From Bilabrum cf. latius (Eukaryota > Bigyra: Bicosoecida > Bigyra > Bicosoecida), in the NCBI GenBank assembly GCA_965178125.1, contig OZ237744.1:62001-126000 (forward strand): DNA of 64,000 nt, in the 5' to 3' direction. How positions within the stretch are numbered: the first letter of the stretch is position 1; every line of letters starts with the position of its first letter. Below, in pieces: positions 23,254 to 36,600 of this stretch. The translations under genes and the position numbers were made by a program. The notes under the pieces were generated by a model that had not been told where the DNA came from, searched no databases, and saw only the letters and a program-made list of their open reading frames with translations.

Positions 23254-24495
23254 TCAGCAGGCTAACGCCGCAGGGTTCGCAAGCTGGGCTGCTCCTCCGT
23301 GGGGGTTCTGCGTTGCTTGCAATCCTTCGGCGTTCGCATTGCCTTCGTGTTCGATCGCGTCCGGATCAGCTGCCTGATCTGCTGCCTCACCATCAGCTCC
23401 TGCCGCAGGTGCGACGTTCACTGGTGGTATGACAGGCTCTTCAGCTGCCTCCAAACCCATGCCCTACGCACCGCCAGCCCCACCAGCCTGCTGCAGTGCC
23501 GCTCCGAGCTGCGCAGCCTCCGCTGCCACTTGCTCGTCCACTTGACCACCAGCTCCTGCTGCGGCCACTCCTTGTACACCAGTTGGTGCCATCTGCTTCA
23601 GCTGCTCACAAACGTTAAGGTTGAATTTGTTCGTGAAAGCGGCGTTCCGCATGGCCACCAGTCTGGCAATATCCCTGGCCCAGAACCTGACCTGGGCATC
23701 CACTGACTTGCTCCCGTTCTTCCCCAGTCGCTTTCGCCTGATGCGTGCAAGCAGCTAGAGCAAGAGAGAGAGAGAGAAAATAGAGTTTTTGCACGCAATT
23801 CAATACCAGAGACAATCCGAGGACTGCCACCAAAGTAACGCGCACCTTAACAGGGGACCCAGCTGTACCCGCGTTGGCGGAGCCAGTCAGGACCTGAAAA
23901 GGCCTCTGAAGAAATAGTTGGTCTGGTTAAGACCGATACATGCCTAGGACCCGTGTCCTAAGCGCATCGCGTTGAGATCTCCTGGGAGTCAGACCCAGTC
24001 GAACGTCCGCAGTGAGGGAGCATGCGCGAGGAAGGCCTGGCGAGGCGTGAGGCGTTCAGCCTCTCGCCACCAGACCGCCACATAGTCCGCCTCTAGGACT
24101 TGTTGCCTGCTCCAGATCCGGGAGCGTGCTAGCCTTGCCGTTCCCTTCGCCCAGATGCGTTCTAGCACCTGAAGCTCCTTGCTGAGGGCGCAACGGCCCA
24201 GCGTTCCTGTCATCCACTCTCCGATGAACTAGTTCTCGGAGGGATTCAGTATGTGTCCGAGCGGTTGGGCTCGGATTGCAAGGTCTCGGGCTGTTGGGCT
24301 GCCCGAGCTGAGTTGTTCAGCTACGCACAGTTGGCAGGACTACAACCCCTCGATGGCTCGTCCGAAGCTCTCATTGGCCCTCTGCTACAAGCGTCGGATT
24401 GCACGTCGGCACCGTTCTTGGAGTTGTTCGAGGGTGCCTTGGACGATAGAGAGCTCCAAGGAGTCTGCGTCCCCTCGGTGTTCCTGTGTCAGCAC
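23254..24495 (-). CDS. Helical protein of unknown function (5' end unresolved)
   Basis: Likely exons are 24495-23995, 23893-23846 and 23754-23254, ending at UGA. The last acceptor follows a clear pyrimidine tract (23755-23782). Exon 1 is open from an AG acceptor at 24496 and encodes a charged helical region (QERCRRAIRRL, ERIWAKGTARLARSR). The last exon encodes RIRRKRLGKNGSKSVDAQ and an Ala/Gly/Gln-rich tail. I recognise no family. The first junction uses a weak GTCTGA donor; if it is unused, the UGA at 23989 ends a separate upstream gene. The start codon was not found and presumably lies in another exon to the right. Sense UAGs: 24385, 24340, 24229, 23464. Confidence 0.4.
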
Positions 24496-24697
24496 CTGCT
24501 TTCGTCACGAATCGATTGCTTTCTTTTTCCGGGTTCAACGTTGTTTGTTGCGAGTGATACCGAAAGTCTGGTATAATATCGGAGCGGAGCACGGCGACAG
24601 CTGATGACTCAGTGATGAGGACCACAGGGCCAGATTTGACTGGTTTCGACGAGTGCAGTTTCACCCATAAGTACTATTAATCAAGATCAATCAAAGT
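24496..24697. promoter_or_regulatory. Divergent intergenic region or 5' exon space
   Basis: 202 bp between the first recognised minus-strand exon and the proposed TmcB-like start. It should hold the missing 5' exon of the minus gene and promoters for both. No specific element was recognised. Confidence 0.3.
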
Positions 24698-27600
24698 ATG
24701 CTAGGTAAGATGGATGTTGTCTACACGCTTGCAAATATAGAGGCGAAGTGAAGTGATAACGCCCCGCTTCCCTTGCGCCACAGGAGAGCAATACTTGGAC
24801 TGTTGACGAATAAGGTGCTAAGTTGTCCACTTTTTCCTATATCGTTAATACAGGCAAGAACTAGCAAGGCGGAAATGCTCGCACGTCTCAGGTGGCCCCT
24901 GCTGTTGCATCGAAAGGCTCGAAGTCAGGTAGCTCCAAGGCTAGCACCGCACCGGATGAAGCCGATGTTCGCCGCATTACTGCAGCAAACACGAAAGGTC
25001 AGCACGCAGATATTAACGTTCTTGACTAGATCAAGCTCGGGGGCGGTGCCGGGCTAGGTCTTGATGACGGAGACCAGCAGGAGTCGGCGCTCGACAACTT
25101 CATCAAGTCTTGGAAACAAGGAATTAACGAACTGTTCCATCTTTTGCTTCGGGCGCCTGAAATGAATGGGTGGCTCCAAATTGGGTTGCTGTGCTTGGAG
25201 GCGCTCCAGGTCCTCTCGTTTGCGCTCTCGTACTCGAAGAGTTTGCCGTGGCGAGATACCCCAGCCGTCCGTCCCGTATCTGCCGCGCTGAACGTCTTCA
25301 ACCTGGGAATTCCGGAAGGAACATTTCCATAGAGCGGTAGGCTTGGTATCCTGTATGCCGTGCTGGTCGTTGTGATCCTTGTTGGCATGGCTAGCGTCTG
25401 GCTCGTGCAGCAAGCCACGGCACTCGGGGCCGAGCACCGGGCCAGGCTCGAGAATGGTGCCGTGCTTAAAGTTCTACGCTCGACCATGCAGATCCTCGCC
25501 ATGGGAGCATTCATGCCGATCGTTGGCGTGTTTTTCGACCCCCTCCGCTGCGAGGTCGGCAAGACTTGGAACGGCGGCCCGCACGCCTGCTGGGAGCCGG
25601 TGCACCTCGTCGCCGTGGTGGGCACGCTCCTGTGCCAGATCGTCTTCATTGGATGTGTTGCGCTTTACACTGTTGCTGTCGTGGATAGGAACCCCAAGGC
25701 AAATTCCAACCGGTTCGCCGCGGCGCACGGCAGGTCTCGCCTGATGGTGCTCGGCATCCGGACCATGCTCGTGCTCGTGTTCACCCTCGACCGGGTGGTC
25801 CCCTTCTGGATGCTCATCGCTGTGCTCGCTGCTGCAGGGCTTTCTGAGCTTTATGTAACGGTGACGTACCAGCCGTTCTACCGGCACTCCACCAACCAGT
25901 TTTACGCCGGGATGGCGATCCTAGAGGTGTGGGGAGCCCTCCTGGCGCTCATCGGGATCATGCAGCGCGGCGGCAGCGCGAACTTTCCGGCGGGCGCCGG
26001 CCGGAACCAGGAGAACGACATCGCGTTCATTTTCTATCTCGCCGGGCCGTTCGTGGCGTGGGTGGCTGCCGCGTACCTGAGCTACCGCTTCCGTTCCCTG
26101 GACGGCGAGGTCGAGCTCAGCTCCGTATACCTCGTCGAGCTGAAAGCGCGCCGCATCCTGCAGTCGGCCGGGACGGGATAGCGAGTGGACAAGCGCCTCG
26201 GGTTCAACGGTGGGTCTGCGGGCGATTCGGCCAGCGGCCTTGCCCAGTCGCAGGCCCTTGCCAGCAGCACGGGCTCGGGCGACGAGAGCAGAGGTGGGAT
26301 GGATGGCGTGTCGAACAGCCGGGCGGCGGCAGCCATCGACGAGGCCGAGACACTCCTAGCCGATGCACTGGAATTCTTCCCCAACAACACGATGCTGCAC
26401 GTGTTTGTGCAGATTTTCCTGGCTGCCTATAAGCCCAACAAGCACCTGGAGGCGTCTCACCTGGCTGCTCTCCGCAGCAAGGAGCCGGACTTTGACGAGA
26501 ACTTTGTGGCCTTCCATCGGAGGCAAATCCTGAGCGAGCAGGCCGCCAAGACCATGGGCGGATCCATGAACATCCAGAACCGAGTCCGCTTCGAAGAGTT
26601 CCAGCGCACCGCCGAGGACTACGAGGTAGAGGCCAGGCAGAAGACGATCGACTTCCTCAACCATCTCGTTGCATCCAGCCCGGACATCGGGGTGCTCAAC
26701 ACCTTCTCGAGGGACGTGTTTGACGCCCAGAGCAAGGCCGAAAACGCCTTTGCCCAGCTTCTCTCCATCAATCCGAGGAGCGTAGTGGTCCTCAGGCAGT
26801 ACGCGCAGTTCCTCCTCGAGACGGCCAATCAGCCTATCCGGGCGCAAAAGGTGAGGCCAGCGTTGTACCCGTGCAGCAGCACACCGGAACATGACAATTA
26901 TAGCTGCTATATCTAGAGTAACTCAACCCATGCTTCTCTCTTGTTTTCATGAAACCCATTTGCCGCAGCTGCTGGACGAAGCGGATGCGCTCGAGGATGA
27001 GGCCAGCCGCATGCACCAGGACCACGCTTCCAAGATCGATTTCATGTCACAGGACATCGAGATCGATGTTGCAGCAGAGGGCATGGGCGTGGTGCTTTGC
27101 AGCGACAATCCCTCCAATCTGGGCGAGATCCTGCAGGCCAACCCTGCCGCTATCCGCGCCTACGGTTACACGCGAAAAGAGCTCATCGGCAAGAACGTCG
27201 CGATGCTGTGCCCTGAGCCCATCCAGAGCATGCACGATTCCCACATCCTGAATTACCTTAGGACGGGCAAAGAGACTATCATGAACACGAGCCGTACCCT
27301 CTTCAGCCTCCACCGTGCAGGACACATCTTCCCAGTAGTGCTGGCGTGAGTGCGGTACTCGTCCAGTGCATACCGCGTTCGCTCTCATCTGACCGTATGG
27401 CCGCCCCAACCAGATTGACCACAGCCGCAAGCTTGTTTATCCGTACTTAATACATACCGTCTCGCAGTGTTCGTTCCATGGAAGGAGGCTTCGGTGGCCT
27501 CATCCAGGAGATCCGAGGGGCAGTCGACGGGTTTATCATGCTGCTGGGCAGGACGGGAATCATCACTGGGGCATGCAGCAAGACCATGCAGATGCTCGGC

Positions 27601-30600
27601 TTGCATGGCGACGATATCTCTTCCCTGACAGTGCGATTCGGCGACTTTGTGCCTAGCTGGCGGCAGGACATGAACTAGATGGGCGGGGACTCCAAGACGA
27701 GGTCCTACTTCCGATCCATCATCCACGCCAGGAATAGGCAGAAGAAGAGGCAGGAGAGGAGGAGGCGAATGCAGGGACACTCGTCCAGTGCTGCAGCGCA
27801 GGCCGCCGCTGCTGCTGCTGGGGTGGCTGCTGCAGCCGAGGTAGCCGCTGAGTCGGCAAAGGCGGCTGCAAGTGCCACTGCGGCATCTGCAGCCACCCAG
27901 AAGGCCAGCGAGGTCGTGGCGACGAGCGGCTCAGACCCTGACGAGATCAGCGAGGCGGATCAGGCGCAGAATCAGAGGGATCTGGACTATGAGGCCATCG
28001 CTAAGCTTCGCCGGCTGGGCATTGCTGACAGGCACTTCATCCTGTTTCAGAGGATCAGTAGGACCTTTGTAGGCCATGGGCTGCGCACCATACGCGACCG
28101 GCGCATTGTGGGCGCTTGGGCCACAGCTCGCATGTCACACGTGTCTGGCTCGCATCTGCCGGGTGCCCATGAGAAGGACAACTTGTGCCTAATCAAGTGG
28201 AGGCCTGGACCGTTTCCCAAGAACCATGCTTCACTGATCGGCTCTTCGGACGAGGAGCGTGCTGCCGCAGAGGACACTCCGAACGAAGCAGACGAAGATG
28301 GGGCTAAGCCGGATGGAAAAGCAGTGGTCGAAGCCGGGGGGGATGGTCCTCAGCCAAAAACTAGTGCAGTTGCAGCCACATTTGCTGCAGGGCTGCCCCC
28401 GCTGGAATCTGCCGGCGGTCTGCCCGCCACAGCGGATCCAACAATAGACGGAAGTACCTCGCCCGACACTCGCCGCAGCGAGCAGATGAAAGATGGAGGC
28501 GTGAACGAGGCGTCATCCGTTAGCGTCAACAACGACGGCGGTTCCGTTGACTCCATGGCAAATGCCAATGACGCAGAACAGCCGAATGATGCAAACTCCA
28601 GCGCTGCCGGAGCTGGAGGCGAGCCTGGCGACATTCCGGTGCAGAAGCTCGGCCTGGTTCGTGGACAATCCAATCGCATGTTTAACACGGGCAATGTAAT
28701 GGAGGATAACGGCAGCAAAGACGCGCACAGCACGTCTCAGCAATCCCAGAGCGTTGGACTTGAGGACGACGGAATGGAGCAGTTCATGATCGAAGTCAAG
28801 TCGCAGAGCAAGAGCGCTGGAGGATCCTCCAACACATCGAGCGGGTCAGCAGCTGCTATCCTTCGCAAGACCATCGAGCGCAACTCAGACGTGCTCGAGG
28901 ACAGCCTAAAGTTCCTGTATTACACCCTGCTTGGCATCTTGATCATGATCTGCTGCCTCAACATCGTCTCACTTGGAGTGACGAGGAATCTGCTGAACCG
29001 CCTCAAGAAAGACATGACCAAGGTCACCGAGGCGGGGCGCAGGCAGGTGCTCGGAGCAGAGATTCAGCTCAAGACCTAGGCACTGTTACACATGTCAGAG
29101 GGTGTGCATCTAGTGGGCAGAAGGCGCCTGCAAGACCTGGATCCTATGCAGTCTCCAATCGTGTACGCAGACTACTGGCACGAGAACGCACGAGAGGATG
29201 GGCTTCTGCCAGGCATGACCCCATTGCGCCAGCTTGAGGACACGTCAAGTAACGGGATCGATCGTGACTTCAACTCTACTATCCTGAGCCTCACGAACCG
29301 AGTGACAGAGATGGACCTGACTAGTAGGGGCCTCTACCTTGACTCCAATTCGCCCTCTATCCCACGAGAGAACGATGTGTACGTGGAGCAGTGGTTTGAT
29401 GTGCTTCGCTTCGAGGTGGGAGAGCTTGTGGCGTACCCTAGCAACTTGATGGATGCGTGCTGGGAGTACGTGTTTCGGGCAAGGCAGGCAGCCAAGACGC
29501 CCGAGTCGATGTGGAGTCTCGAAGACCGCAATGTGAGGTTCATCCTCGAGAACAGCCTGTACAACTTCACCGATGCGCTCAATGCATCAACACAGATCAT
29601 CAAGCAGACGACAGAGTTTGTGTTCCGCAACGCATATTCCACAGCAGCTGCGGTGCTTTTCTCTGCCATGGGCGGCGTCTTTGCGATGCTCGTGTTCGTA
29701 CTCTTGCCCATCGCGCGGTATGTGGAGACCATCCGTGACGAGGTGTGGCACCTCTTCCTGGACGTGCCTCTCGTTGTGATGCGCAATATGCGCGCGCAGT
29801 ACCAGAAGCGCCTCGATGTTATTCTGATGCAGCGTGAGGACGCAGACAACCTGGAAGCAGACGTGGGCGACGTGCATTCAGTGGTGCAGGACGACAACGA
29901 GGGCGGCGTAGACTGGGCGAATATCAACCTAAACAAGACCACCACCAATGATCGGAGCTTTCGGAAATCGTGGAACATTTTCATGTACCAGCTGTTTAAG
30001 CTCTCGTGGCCCCTCCTTCTCGCTATGCTGTATTTCGCCCTGTCGTACGTGTGGGTGACCAATACGATCGAGTTCAGCATCGCGGCGAGCAACAGCATCG
30101 TATTTTCTGCATAGCGGGAGGTCCTCGCGTCCCAGATCGACTTCTTTACCGTCGAGTGCGTTGCAGCCCAGACCGACGAGGCGCTATTCCGGTTCAGAGA
30201 CCTGGCCATCCAGTCCGCCGAGGACCTCGAATACGTTGACAAGCTGCTGCTCTATGGCGACTCCTCTCGCGGTGTTCACAGCGCACTCGACGTGTCCGAG
30301 CGGCAGAACACGCTGTTCCTGGACGACGGTTGCATGGGCGCCACGAACGAGAGATACGAGCGTTGCTCCACGTTCTTTGATGGCGTGCTGCGGCAGGGAC
30401 TGCTGCCCGCCTCCCAAGAATTCACTGCTCTCGCTAGGGGAGTGGTGAATGATATTGCCTCGGCTATCGCTGCAAACCAGACGCTGACTCGGGCGGAGAG
30501 GCTGCAAGATTCTAGGCTCAGCTACATCAGGGAATTGGGGTCAGTGCACCTCGGCACCGGCTACAAGCTAGCGACGTACATTACGCACACAGAGGTGGTA

Positions 30601-31188
30601 AACTACATTGACAGTTTCCTGCAGACTCACTTGTTGACCACGATACTGACAATATTGCTCCTGTCTATCGGCTTCATCTTTCTGTACCGCCCGTTGGTAT
30701 TCGAGCTGGACACGGACACCAAGCAGGCAAGGCTCATGCTGCTCATCTTCCCGGAGCGAGTGATCCGCGGCATCGATTCGATCAGGCAGCTGATTGCCAA
30801 GCTGTCTGGCAGGCGGGTGAGGGCCTCGAAATAGTCTCGGTTGCAGAGACGCATGAACAGCGGTGATGCATCCGTGCAGAGCTCAGATGACGAGGGTGCT
30901 ATGGGCCCTGCCAAAAAACAGCTCAAGCAGCATCCTGACAGCCGCACTGCGCGAGAGGATCATTTCGACAAGCAGCTGGAGGAACAGACACGCTCCTCAG
31001 GGGACAAGGGTGGTGCGTCCGCAAGCCGTGGGAGGGGCGCTGCCGCTACCGTGCACGATGTGGAGGATGCAGATCCCAGAGAAGCTCCCCGGGAAGAAAG
31101 GTAGCGGCGGACGCCACTGCGATCGGCACAGCGGTCGCCACGGATGCAGAGCAGAAAGGGGCGTAGTGGTGGAAAGAGAAGGCGGTAA
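24698..31188 (+). CDS. TmcB-like multi-pass membrane sensor with helical repeats and PAS domain
   Basis: Proposed exons: 24698-24704 (seven bases, ATGCTAG), 24854-26850, 26969-27345, 27468-31188; 2,033 aa, UAA stop. The N-terminal half has several membrane segments (for example ILYAVLVVVILVGMASVWLV, LIAVLAAAGLSELYV). Next is the TPR-like helical array characteristic of tiny-macrocyst B proteins (ALEFFPNNTMLHVFVQIF, INPRSVVVLRQYAQFLLE). A PAS domain follows in exon 3 (NPAAIRAYGYTRKELIGKN). Later come an Ala-rich coiled stretch, low-complexity linkers, and more TM segments near 28910-28990, 29640-29720, 30000-30110 and 30630-30690. TmcB proteins are implicated in signalling in Dictyostelium and abound in ciliates and algae; the ligand is unknown. 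Sense UAGs: 24862, 25027, 25330, 26179, 27676, 29077, 30112, 30832, 31102. The micro-exon start is the least certain part. Confidence 0.78.
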
Positions 31189-31355
31189 GGCGTGGTGGGG
31201 CCTAGCAGCTGTGTGGTTTGACCTTGATCCTTTGATAAAATCCAATGAATGCAACGTATTGAAAATGACTACAAGGATCCATGATCCATCGGACCAAATC
31301 TGATAGGTTATTGCCTAAGTATAGCAAGCGATCTGTCGAATACCGGGAACCCGGA

Positions 31356-33497
31356 TCATTTAGTTACACTGGCAAGCAACAGCCCTATGCGCTGCGCCAC
31401 GATCTCATCGCTGCCAAGAGGGATCGACTTGAGTACCCTAGTCTCGCTGTCGGCGCTGCTGGACGCACGCCGGATCCCACCCGTGCTATCTCTTTGCAGC
31501 GAGGATTCTTCCTGGTCCGAGTCGGAGTCTGAGTCCGAGTCGGAGGCGAGATCGACCACGTCCTCTGCATCCATGGCAACTTGTCCAAGCTGCTTCGTAA
31601 CTCTACCCGTCGCATTGCTGGCATGCGCATCAAGCGGTGGCTCCATCTCGTAGTCGACCGATGCCGCGGACACAGCCGAGGGCCTGTAGCTGCGCCGGTC
31701 TTGTGGCACTGGCAGGGCATCCGACAGATGCGCGGCAGCAGCTCGAATAGCTCCCTTGATTACTTCGCTTACGCCGGCTTGCGATATCTGTGCGAGTCCA
31801 CCAGACGGGTCACTCGCAACTGTATCTCGCAGGTCCTCCAATAGATCCATCGCTTGGCCAGCACGGTCCCACACGGTCGACTAGTCGGGCGCGCTGTCGC
31901 CCATTGGAACAGTAGCGGCTAATGCTGCCTGATGATTAATTGATGGTGCGCATACCAGCAGGCGGACTAGAGCGCACAGCCAGGTCGCCGGGTCTGGAGC
32001 ACTGCTAAAAGGATATGCCCCCGCTGTTTGCCCAGGGGAAATAGCAGTATCTGTCGAGGCAAGACTGGTGCGATCCTACCCAGTCGTAACTTGATCCGGT
32101 GTCAACTTTGGACCAAGAGCAGCGAGCCAGGCCGGACATGCAGACCCACCCGTAATACCTTTTTCGAAATCTTCTTGTTCAACACTAGCAGCTTTGCTGC
32201 TGGCCATGCTTCTCGCATCGCCATCCATTTCGCCCCCGGCTATCATCGCATGCCGCGCTGGCGCTTTATGGGTCAAATCGTCGCGCGTACGCAGTGGGCG
32301 ATGCGCTACACCAGGAGCTGGATCTCGATCAAGATCAACTGCCGAGCCAGCCTGCCTCCACAACCACATGCCCGACCAAGGGACGCCGAGCGATTGGCTG
32401 AGCTGTTCAATTGCTTCAATTGCGTTTCGGAATGATAGGGACCTTGTCTGCACGAGCTTGCCAGACGCAGTAGTACCCAGCAATATTGGTGCTGTTGCAC
32501 TAGAGCTCGAACTGAGTGGTGCAGCCACTGAGCTTGAGGATGTGGCTGAGTGATTGCCGCGGGAGGCGGCTGCTGAGCTGTCGCCCGACTCATTGCCTTC
32601 CGACCCCATCTACCACGCAACGGGGGCAGATAAATCGTAAATACCTATCTTTTTGAAGCAAGCAGACGCGGCATCGGTTCCGCTTGACGCAGTTGAACCG
32701 TCCACTGGCAGCTTGGGGCTAGGTACGCTCGCACGCGGATGCCCGGCAGCCCGCAGTACATGGCCAGCCGAACCAGCTCCTGCTGGTGCTTCTTCGCCAA
32801 GAACATGCACGACGGACTGCACCCAGTTGGCCTCTCTCCGCACTGTCGCAGCATCAGATCGGGTCGTGACCTGCTTCCCGCCAGCAGAAGTACTCATGGC
32901 CTGGCCGGCCCACAGCTTGCCAAGTGGACCAGATGCTGGCTTCTTCGGCAGTAAATGAGCCGAACGGTCTGTTTGGGACTAGACTAATCTACGTGCTAGT
33001 GAAGCAAGCATGTTCAGCACAATATGTGATGCATCAGACACGCTACCCCTGCTCAAGACCCGCAGGCACGCTCTTGCTCCTCCACAAGCAGCAATCCGCG
33101 CTACCTATGCAGATTCAGCCATGCACATTTCCCAGACACGATTCAATCCAAAGACCCAATTAAAAAGACGAAAAGCTGGAACAACTGCAAGAGCTGCACA
33201 AAGTGTCTGTTGGCAGTACGGCCGCATAGCCAATTGCTCCAAAAGGATACTCGAAACTGCGTGGCTCGGTTGCAGCCCCAGTCTAGCCAGCCCTACAGCA
33301 AACGGTACGTTAATACATCCTGAGCGTCCCAGTCTGCAGCGAACTACCGCTAGGCATGCCTTCACTGCTGCTGGATGCAAGCGTTTCGCTGTCGAAATGC
33401 GACAACCATCGAGGACATCCTCGATACCAGCCTGGACGCCGTCTGCAGGCCTAATTCTGCATTCACCAATGATATCAGCGAGAATCAGCCTGTCCAT
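31356..33497 (-). CDS. Armadillo/HEAT-like helical protein of unknown function
   Basis: A single open frame of 713 aa, UGA stop. ATG at 33497 is the first in-frame ATG after an upstream UGA (33609); an upstream exon remains possible. The N-terminal region contains helical repeats of armadillo type (VARIAACGGARACLRVL followed by DASHIVLNMLASLARRL). The rest is Ser/Ala-rich and largely disordered, with a (Asp-Ser)5 run near 31530. The frame is broken under the standard code by UAGs at 33105, 32979, 32610, 32076 and 31881. It is transcribed divergently from the giant armadillo gene. No specific function can be assigned. Confidence 0.6.
31516..31543 (-). repeat. Short hexanucleotide repeat encoding Asp-Ser dipeptides
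   Basis: Plus-strand GAGTCN units repeat about five times. On the coding strand they encode an acidic/serine run followed by QEESS. This is a typical phosphorylatable low-complexity tract. Confidence 0.7.
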
Positions 33498-33681
33498 CAC
33501 TTGCCATTGCTGCTAAATACGGTTGAACTTGTGGAGAGATTCTTGCGACAGGTTGCGACCGGCGGGCCGCCTTTCGCAGATCAACGGACCTTCGCGCGAT
33601 GCGAGGTTTCACAGCAATTTTGCGCAGGTACCAAGCACATTTGGCCTGCAGCTAGAAGCAATTCACTTGTATCATATAAAT
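33498..33681. promoter_or_regulatory. Divergent intergenic region between the two armadillo-like genes
   Basis: 184 bp separate the two start codons. The minus-strand frame is open into part of it (to 33611), so a longer N-terminus for that gene is possible. A TATAAA lies only a few bases 5' of the plus-strand ATG, too close to be its TATA box. Promoter role is inferred from position. Confidence 0.3.
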
Positions 33682-36600
33682 ATGGCATCCAGATCTGAAA
33701 CGTATATGAAAGGGGTGAGATCGAGTGTACTATTTGATGGTACAAACTCTTCGGGAGAGACTGCCACCAGTTGCCGTTGCCTAGTTTATCAATTTGTACG
33801 CAGCTCGTGGCGAGAAAAGCAGAAGCCGATCTATATGAGAGTCTGCGTCAACATCTTCGAAGAGAAAACATCGTCATTGGGACAGCATCAGCAAGATCCG
33901 ACCCAAGCGGCAGACCACCGCCGATCCGTTTCGAGCACCTCAAAGCCCTTGCCCGGAAGCTGGGTCTCGCCAAGGACGACACAGGATTCTGGAGACGCCA
34001 CAATACATCTTTGTCGCTCGCCCTAGCGCTGGCTAACCACCTTTCTACGAGACAGCAACCAAAAGCAAGACGGAAGCCGGCTCCTCTGTACGCAGGGGCT
34101 TCCCCGCGCCAAGGTCGAGCTCGTTTGCGCCCGTCTGCTGGAGGCGTTTCTGAAGGTACGTTTCGATCTTTGGCGCTCGCAGCAAGCGCGCGCTGAACGT
34201 TTGCACGTGCCCATGTTCATCGTGCGCAGTTGTGCGCTTCCAGCTTGTACGCTTGTTGATTGCTCATTCTCGTATCGCGCAGGTAAGCGAGGTTCTACTT
34301 CCTAGAGAGTTGAATCTCGGCTCGGTTGTAGCTCGGGGGCAGCCGAATCGAAGTCTTAGGGGCCGCAATCGCAGCGGCTCGCGGTTTCGCAGGGATCACC
34401 CACCGGTGGATTCAGGGCTGCGCAGACAGAGGGTATCGGCACGGGAGCTGCGGCCCTGGGCCGCAGCCTGCCCCCCTACCGCACGGGTGACTTGTTCTCC
34501 CAGCGGGGGGACTACTACGAGAGCCTCTTGTACCTCAGCCGGCAGGCACCCGATGCCACAGTGATGGCAGCACGGCTCGCAGAGGCCCAGGCGGCAGAGG
34601 CACTGATCGAGAGGGGAGAGGGAACACAGGATGCGCCCGCCTCCACGCAGCACTACACGCTGGGTGAGAGCACCTTGCAGGCCGTGGAGCGCCGCCGCAG
34701 GGACGCGCGCGGCGCCCAGGGCTCCGAGTTCCGCAGAAGCAAGGGACCAGTGCCGCCCGGAGATAGGGCCGGCCTGTCAGCCTAGATGGGCCACGGCAGC
34801 AGCAGCGCCAGCGGCATCGGAAGGCAAAAGGCCAGCCAGTCCAACATCTCGGCGGCCCTCGCTGCGGCCCGCCGGGAAACAGAGGCACTGACTGCTGAGG
34901 AGGTGCATGCTCTGGACACGCGCGAGGCGGAGAGGGAGGACTCGAGGAGGATCTTCCTCGCGGGACTGGGATACGACCCCATGAGGGCCGCGCAGGAGGC
35001 CAGGGAACAAGGGATCGGAGTCACTCCGGATCGCGTGAATCGGCTCATGGAGAAGGCCGATCCCAGGTTCAACCCCCGCCTGTCCAGCTTCCTGAGGGAC
35101 TTCCACACGGGCCGAGAGGAGGCGGGCATGGCATTCGACCAAGAAACAATGAGCGCCACGGAGAGGCTCCAAGTCGCCGCGGAGATTGCCGCGAAGGCGG
35201 AGCAGGAGGGCACTTCGGGTCGAGTCGCGGGCGAAGACGACTTGGACCCACTGGCTGCTGCAGCCGCTCGGGAGGCCGCTTTGAGGGCGCTTGAGGAGTC
35301 CTCGGCTCCCTATGGTGCTCCCGCCGACTTCGAATTCGAAGAGGGAGAGACCATGCGACCCGGTGGTGGGGCAGGACCAGGGGCGCAAGGTGCTCCTGTT
35401 CCCCCGAGTGACCCCAGCTCTGGCAGGACTCGTCCGATGGGTGCTGCCGCCGCTCGCGGCAGGACTGGGCACGGAGAGCCCCACCAGGGAAGGGACCGCC
35501 AGGCTGCGGGGAACCAGCTGTCGCCTGGTGTTGCTCCCGGCCCCGGGGCCGTCAGCTCTGCAACGCTCGAGGCGGCTCGTAACAACGCCGGCGGCGACGA
35601 GGCACTGGGCCGCCCCAACACAACCGACACCCGCACTGCCTCGCCTGGCACCGCAGACGGTCGTGACTCGGCGGAGAAGGACGACAATCAAGAGAACGAA
35701 GAGGGCGACAGGCGCCTCGCTGGGCTCCTGGCCGGCCTGCGGGGGGAGGACGTGGAGGGTCTCCTGGGCGACATGGGGGGCCAGCTTGGCGCGCAGGACG
35801 CCGCCGATGCCGTGGAGGAGCCAAGCGCGTTGCCGCTCAAGCAGCAGTGCTCTTTGGCCCTGCGAGACATGGCCAGGGCACCTGCAGCCAGGTCCAGCGT
35901 GCTTGCCGAAGGGGCTGCGCGGGCGCTTCTCTCCGCCTTTTAGGACCCTGGCAATGCACGTACGAGGTCCGCGTGTCTCTGGGCACTGGCCATGCTCACG
36001 TGCACGCCACGGGCGCACGACCCGCTCAAGGCGAGAGCTGCTGCGGCGGCAGCAGCTGTTGCGGGGGATGCAGGCAGCGGCAACGGTCCCGCAGAAGTGT
36101 CCGGAGAGGTACTTGAGGTGGTGCCGCAGGTGTGGCATGCCGTGCCTGCAGAGCTCGGACAAGACGAGAACGAAGAGCCTGCCGACCATGACGCGTTCCT
36201 GCCAGGCAGCGCCAGCAGCGGTGCCGGTGGCCTGACCGGTACCCCAATGGCCTACAAGGCCGCTGCAGCCAGCGCGATGGCCGTGGATGATGCCGAAGAA
36301 GACAGGGTGATCGTGCGGACGGCGGGGCCGTACGCCGAGCCTGGCATCGTGTCTGCCCTGTCAGACGCGCTGAGGGGCCGCAGCTCCATCCGAGGCGAGG
36401 TGCGTTGCGTGATCGCTGCCACTCTGCACAACCTGTCGTGCGGTAGGGCAGCTCGGCAGCGCCTGGTCGCTGAGGGCGGCGTACAGGCACTCCTGAGTCT
36501 TCTCCGACCGATCGCAGTGGATTCGGCCAGGAAGGCCGCGGTGTCTCGCGCGAGGACGCTGGCGTCTGGCTCGGGCGGTGCGTTGGGGGGCGAAGGGCCT

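Noticed and set aside
24250-24330. tRNA-Ser/Leu-like A-box (GTGTCCGAGCGGTT)
   Set aside because: No matching acceptor stem or B-box was found, and the stretch lies in an open minus-strand coding frame.
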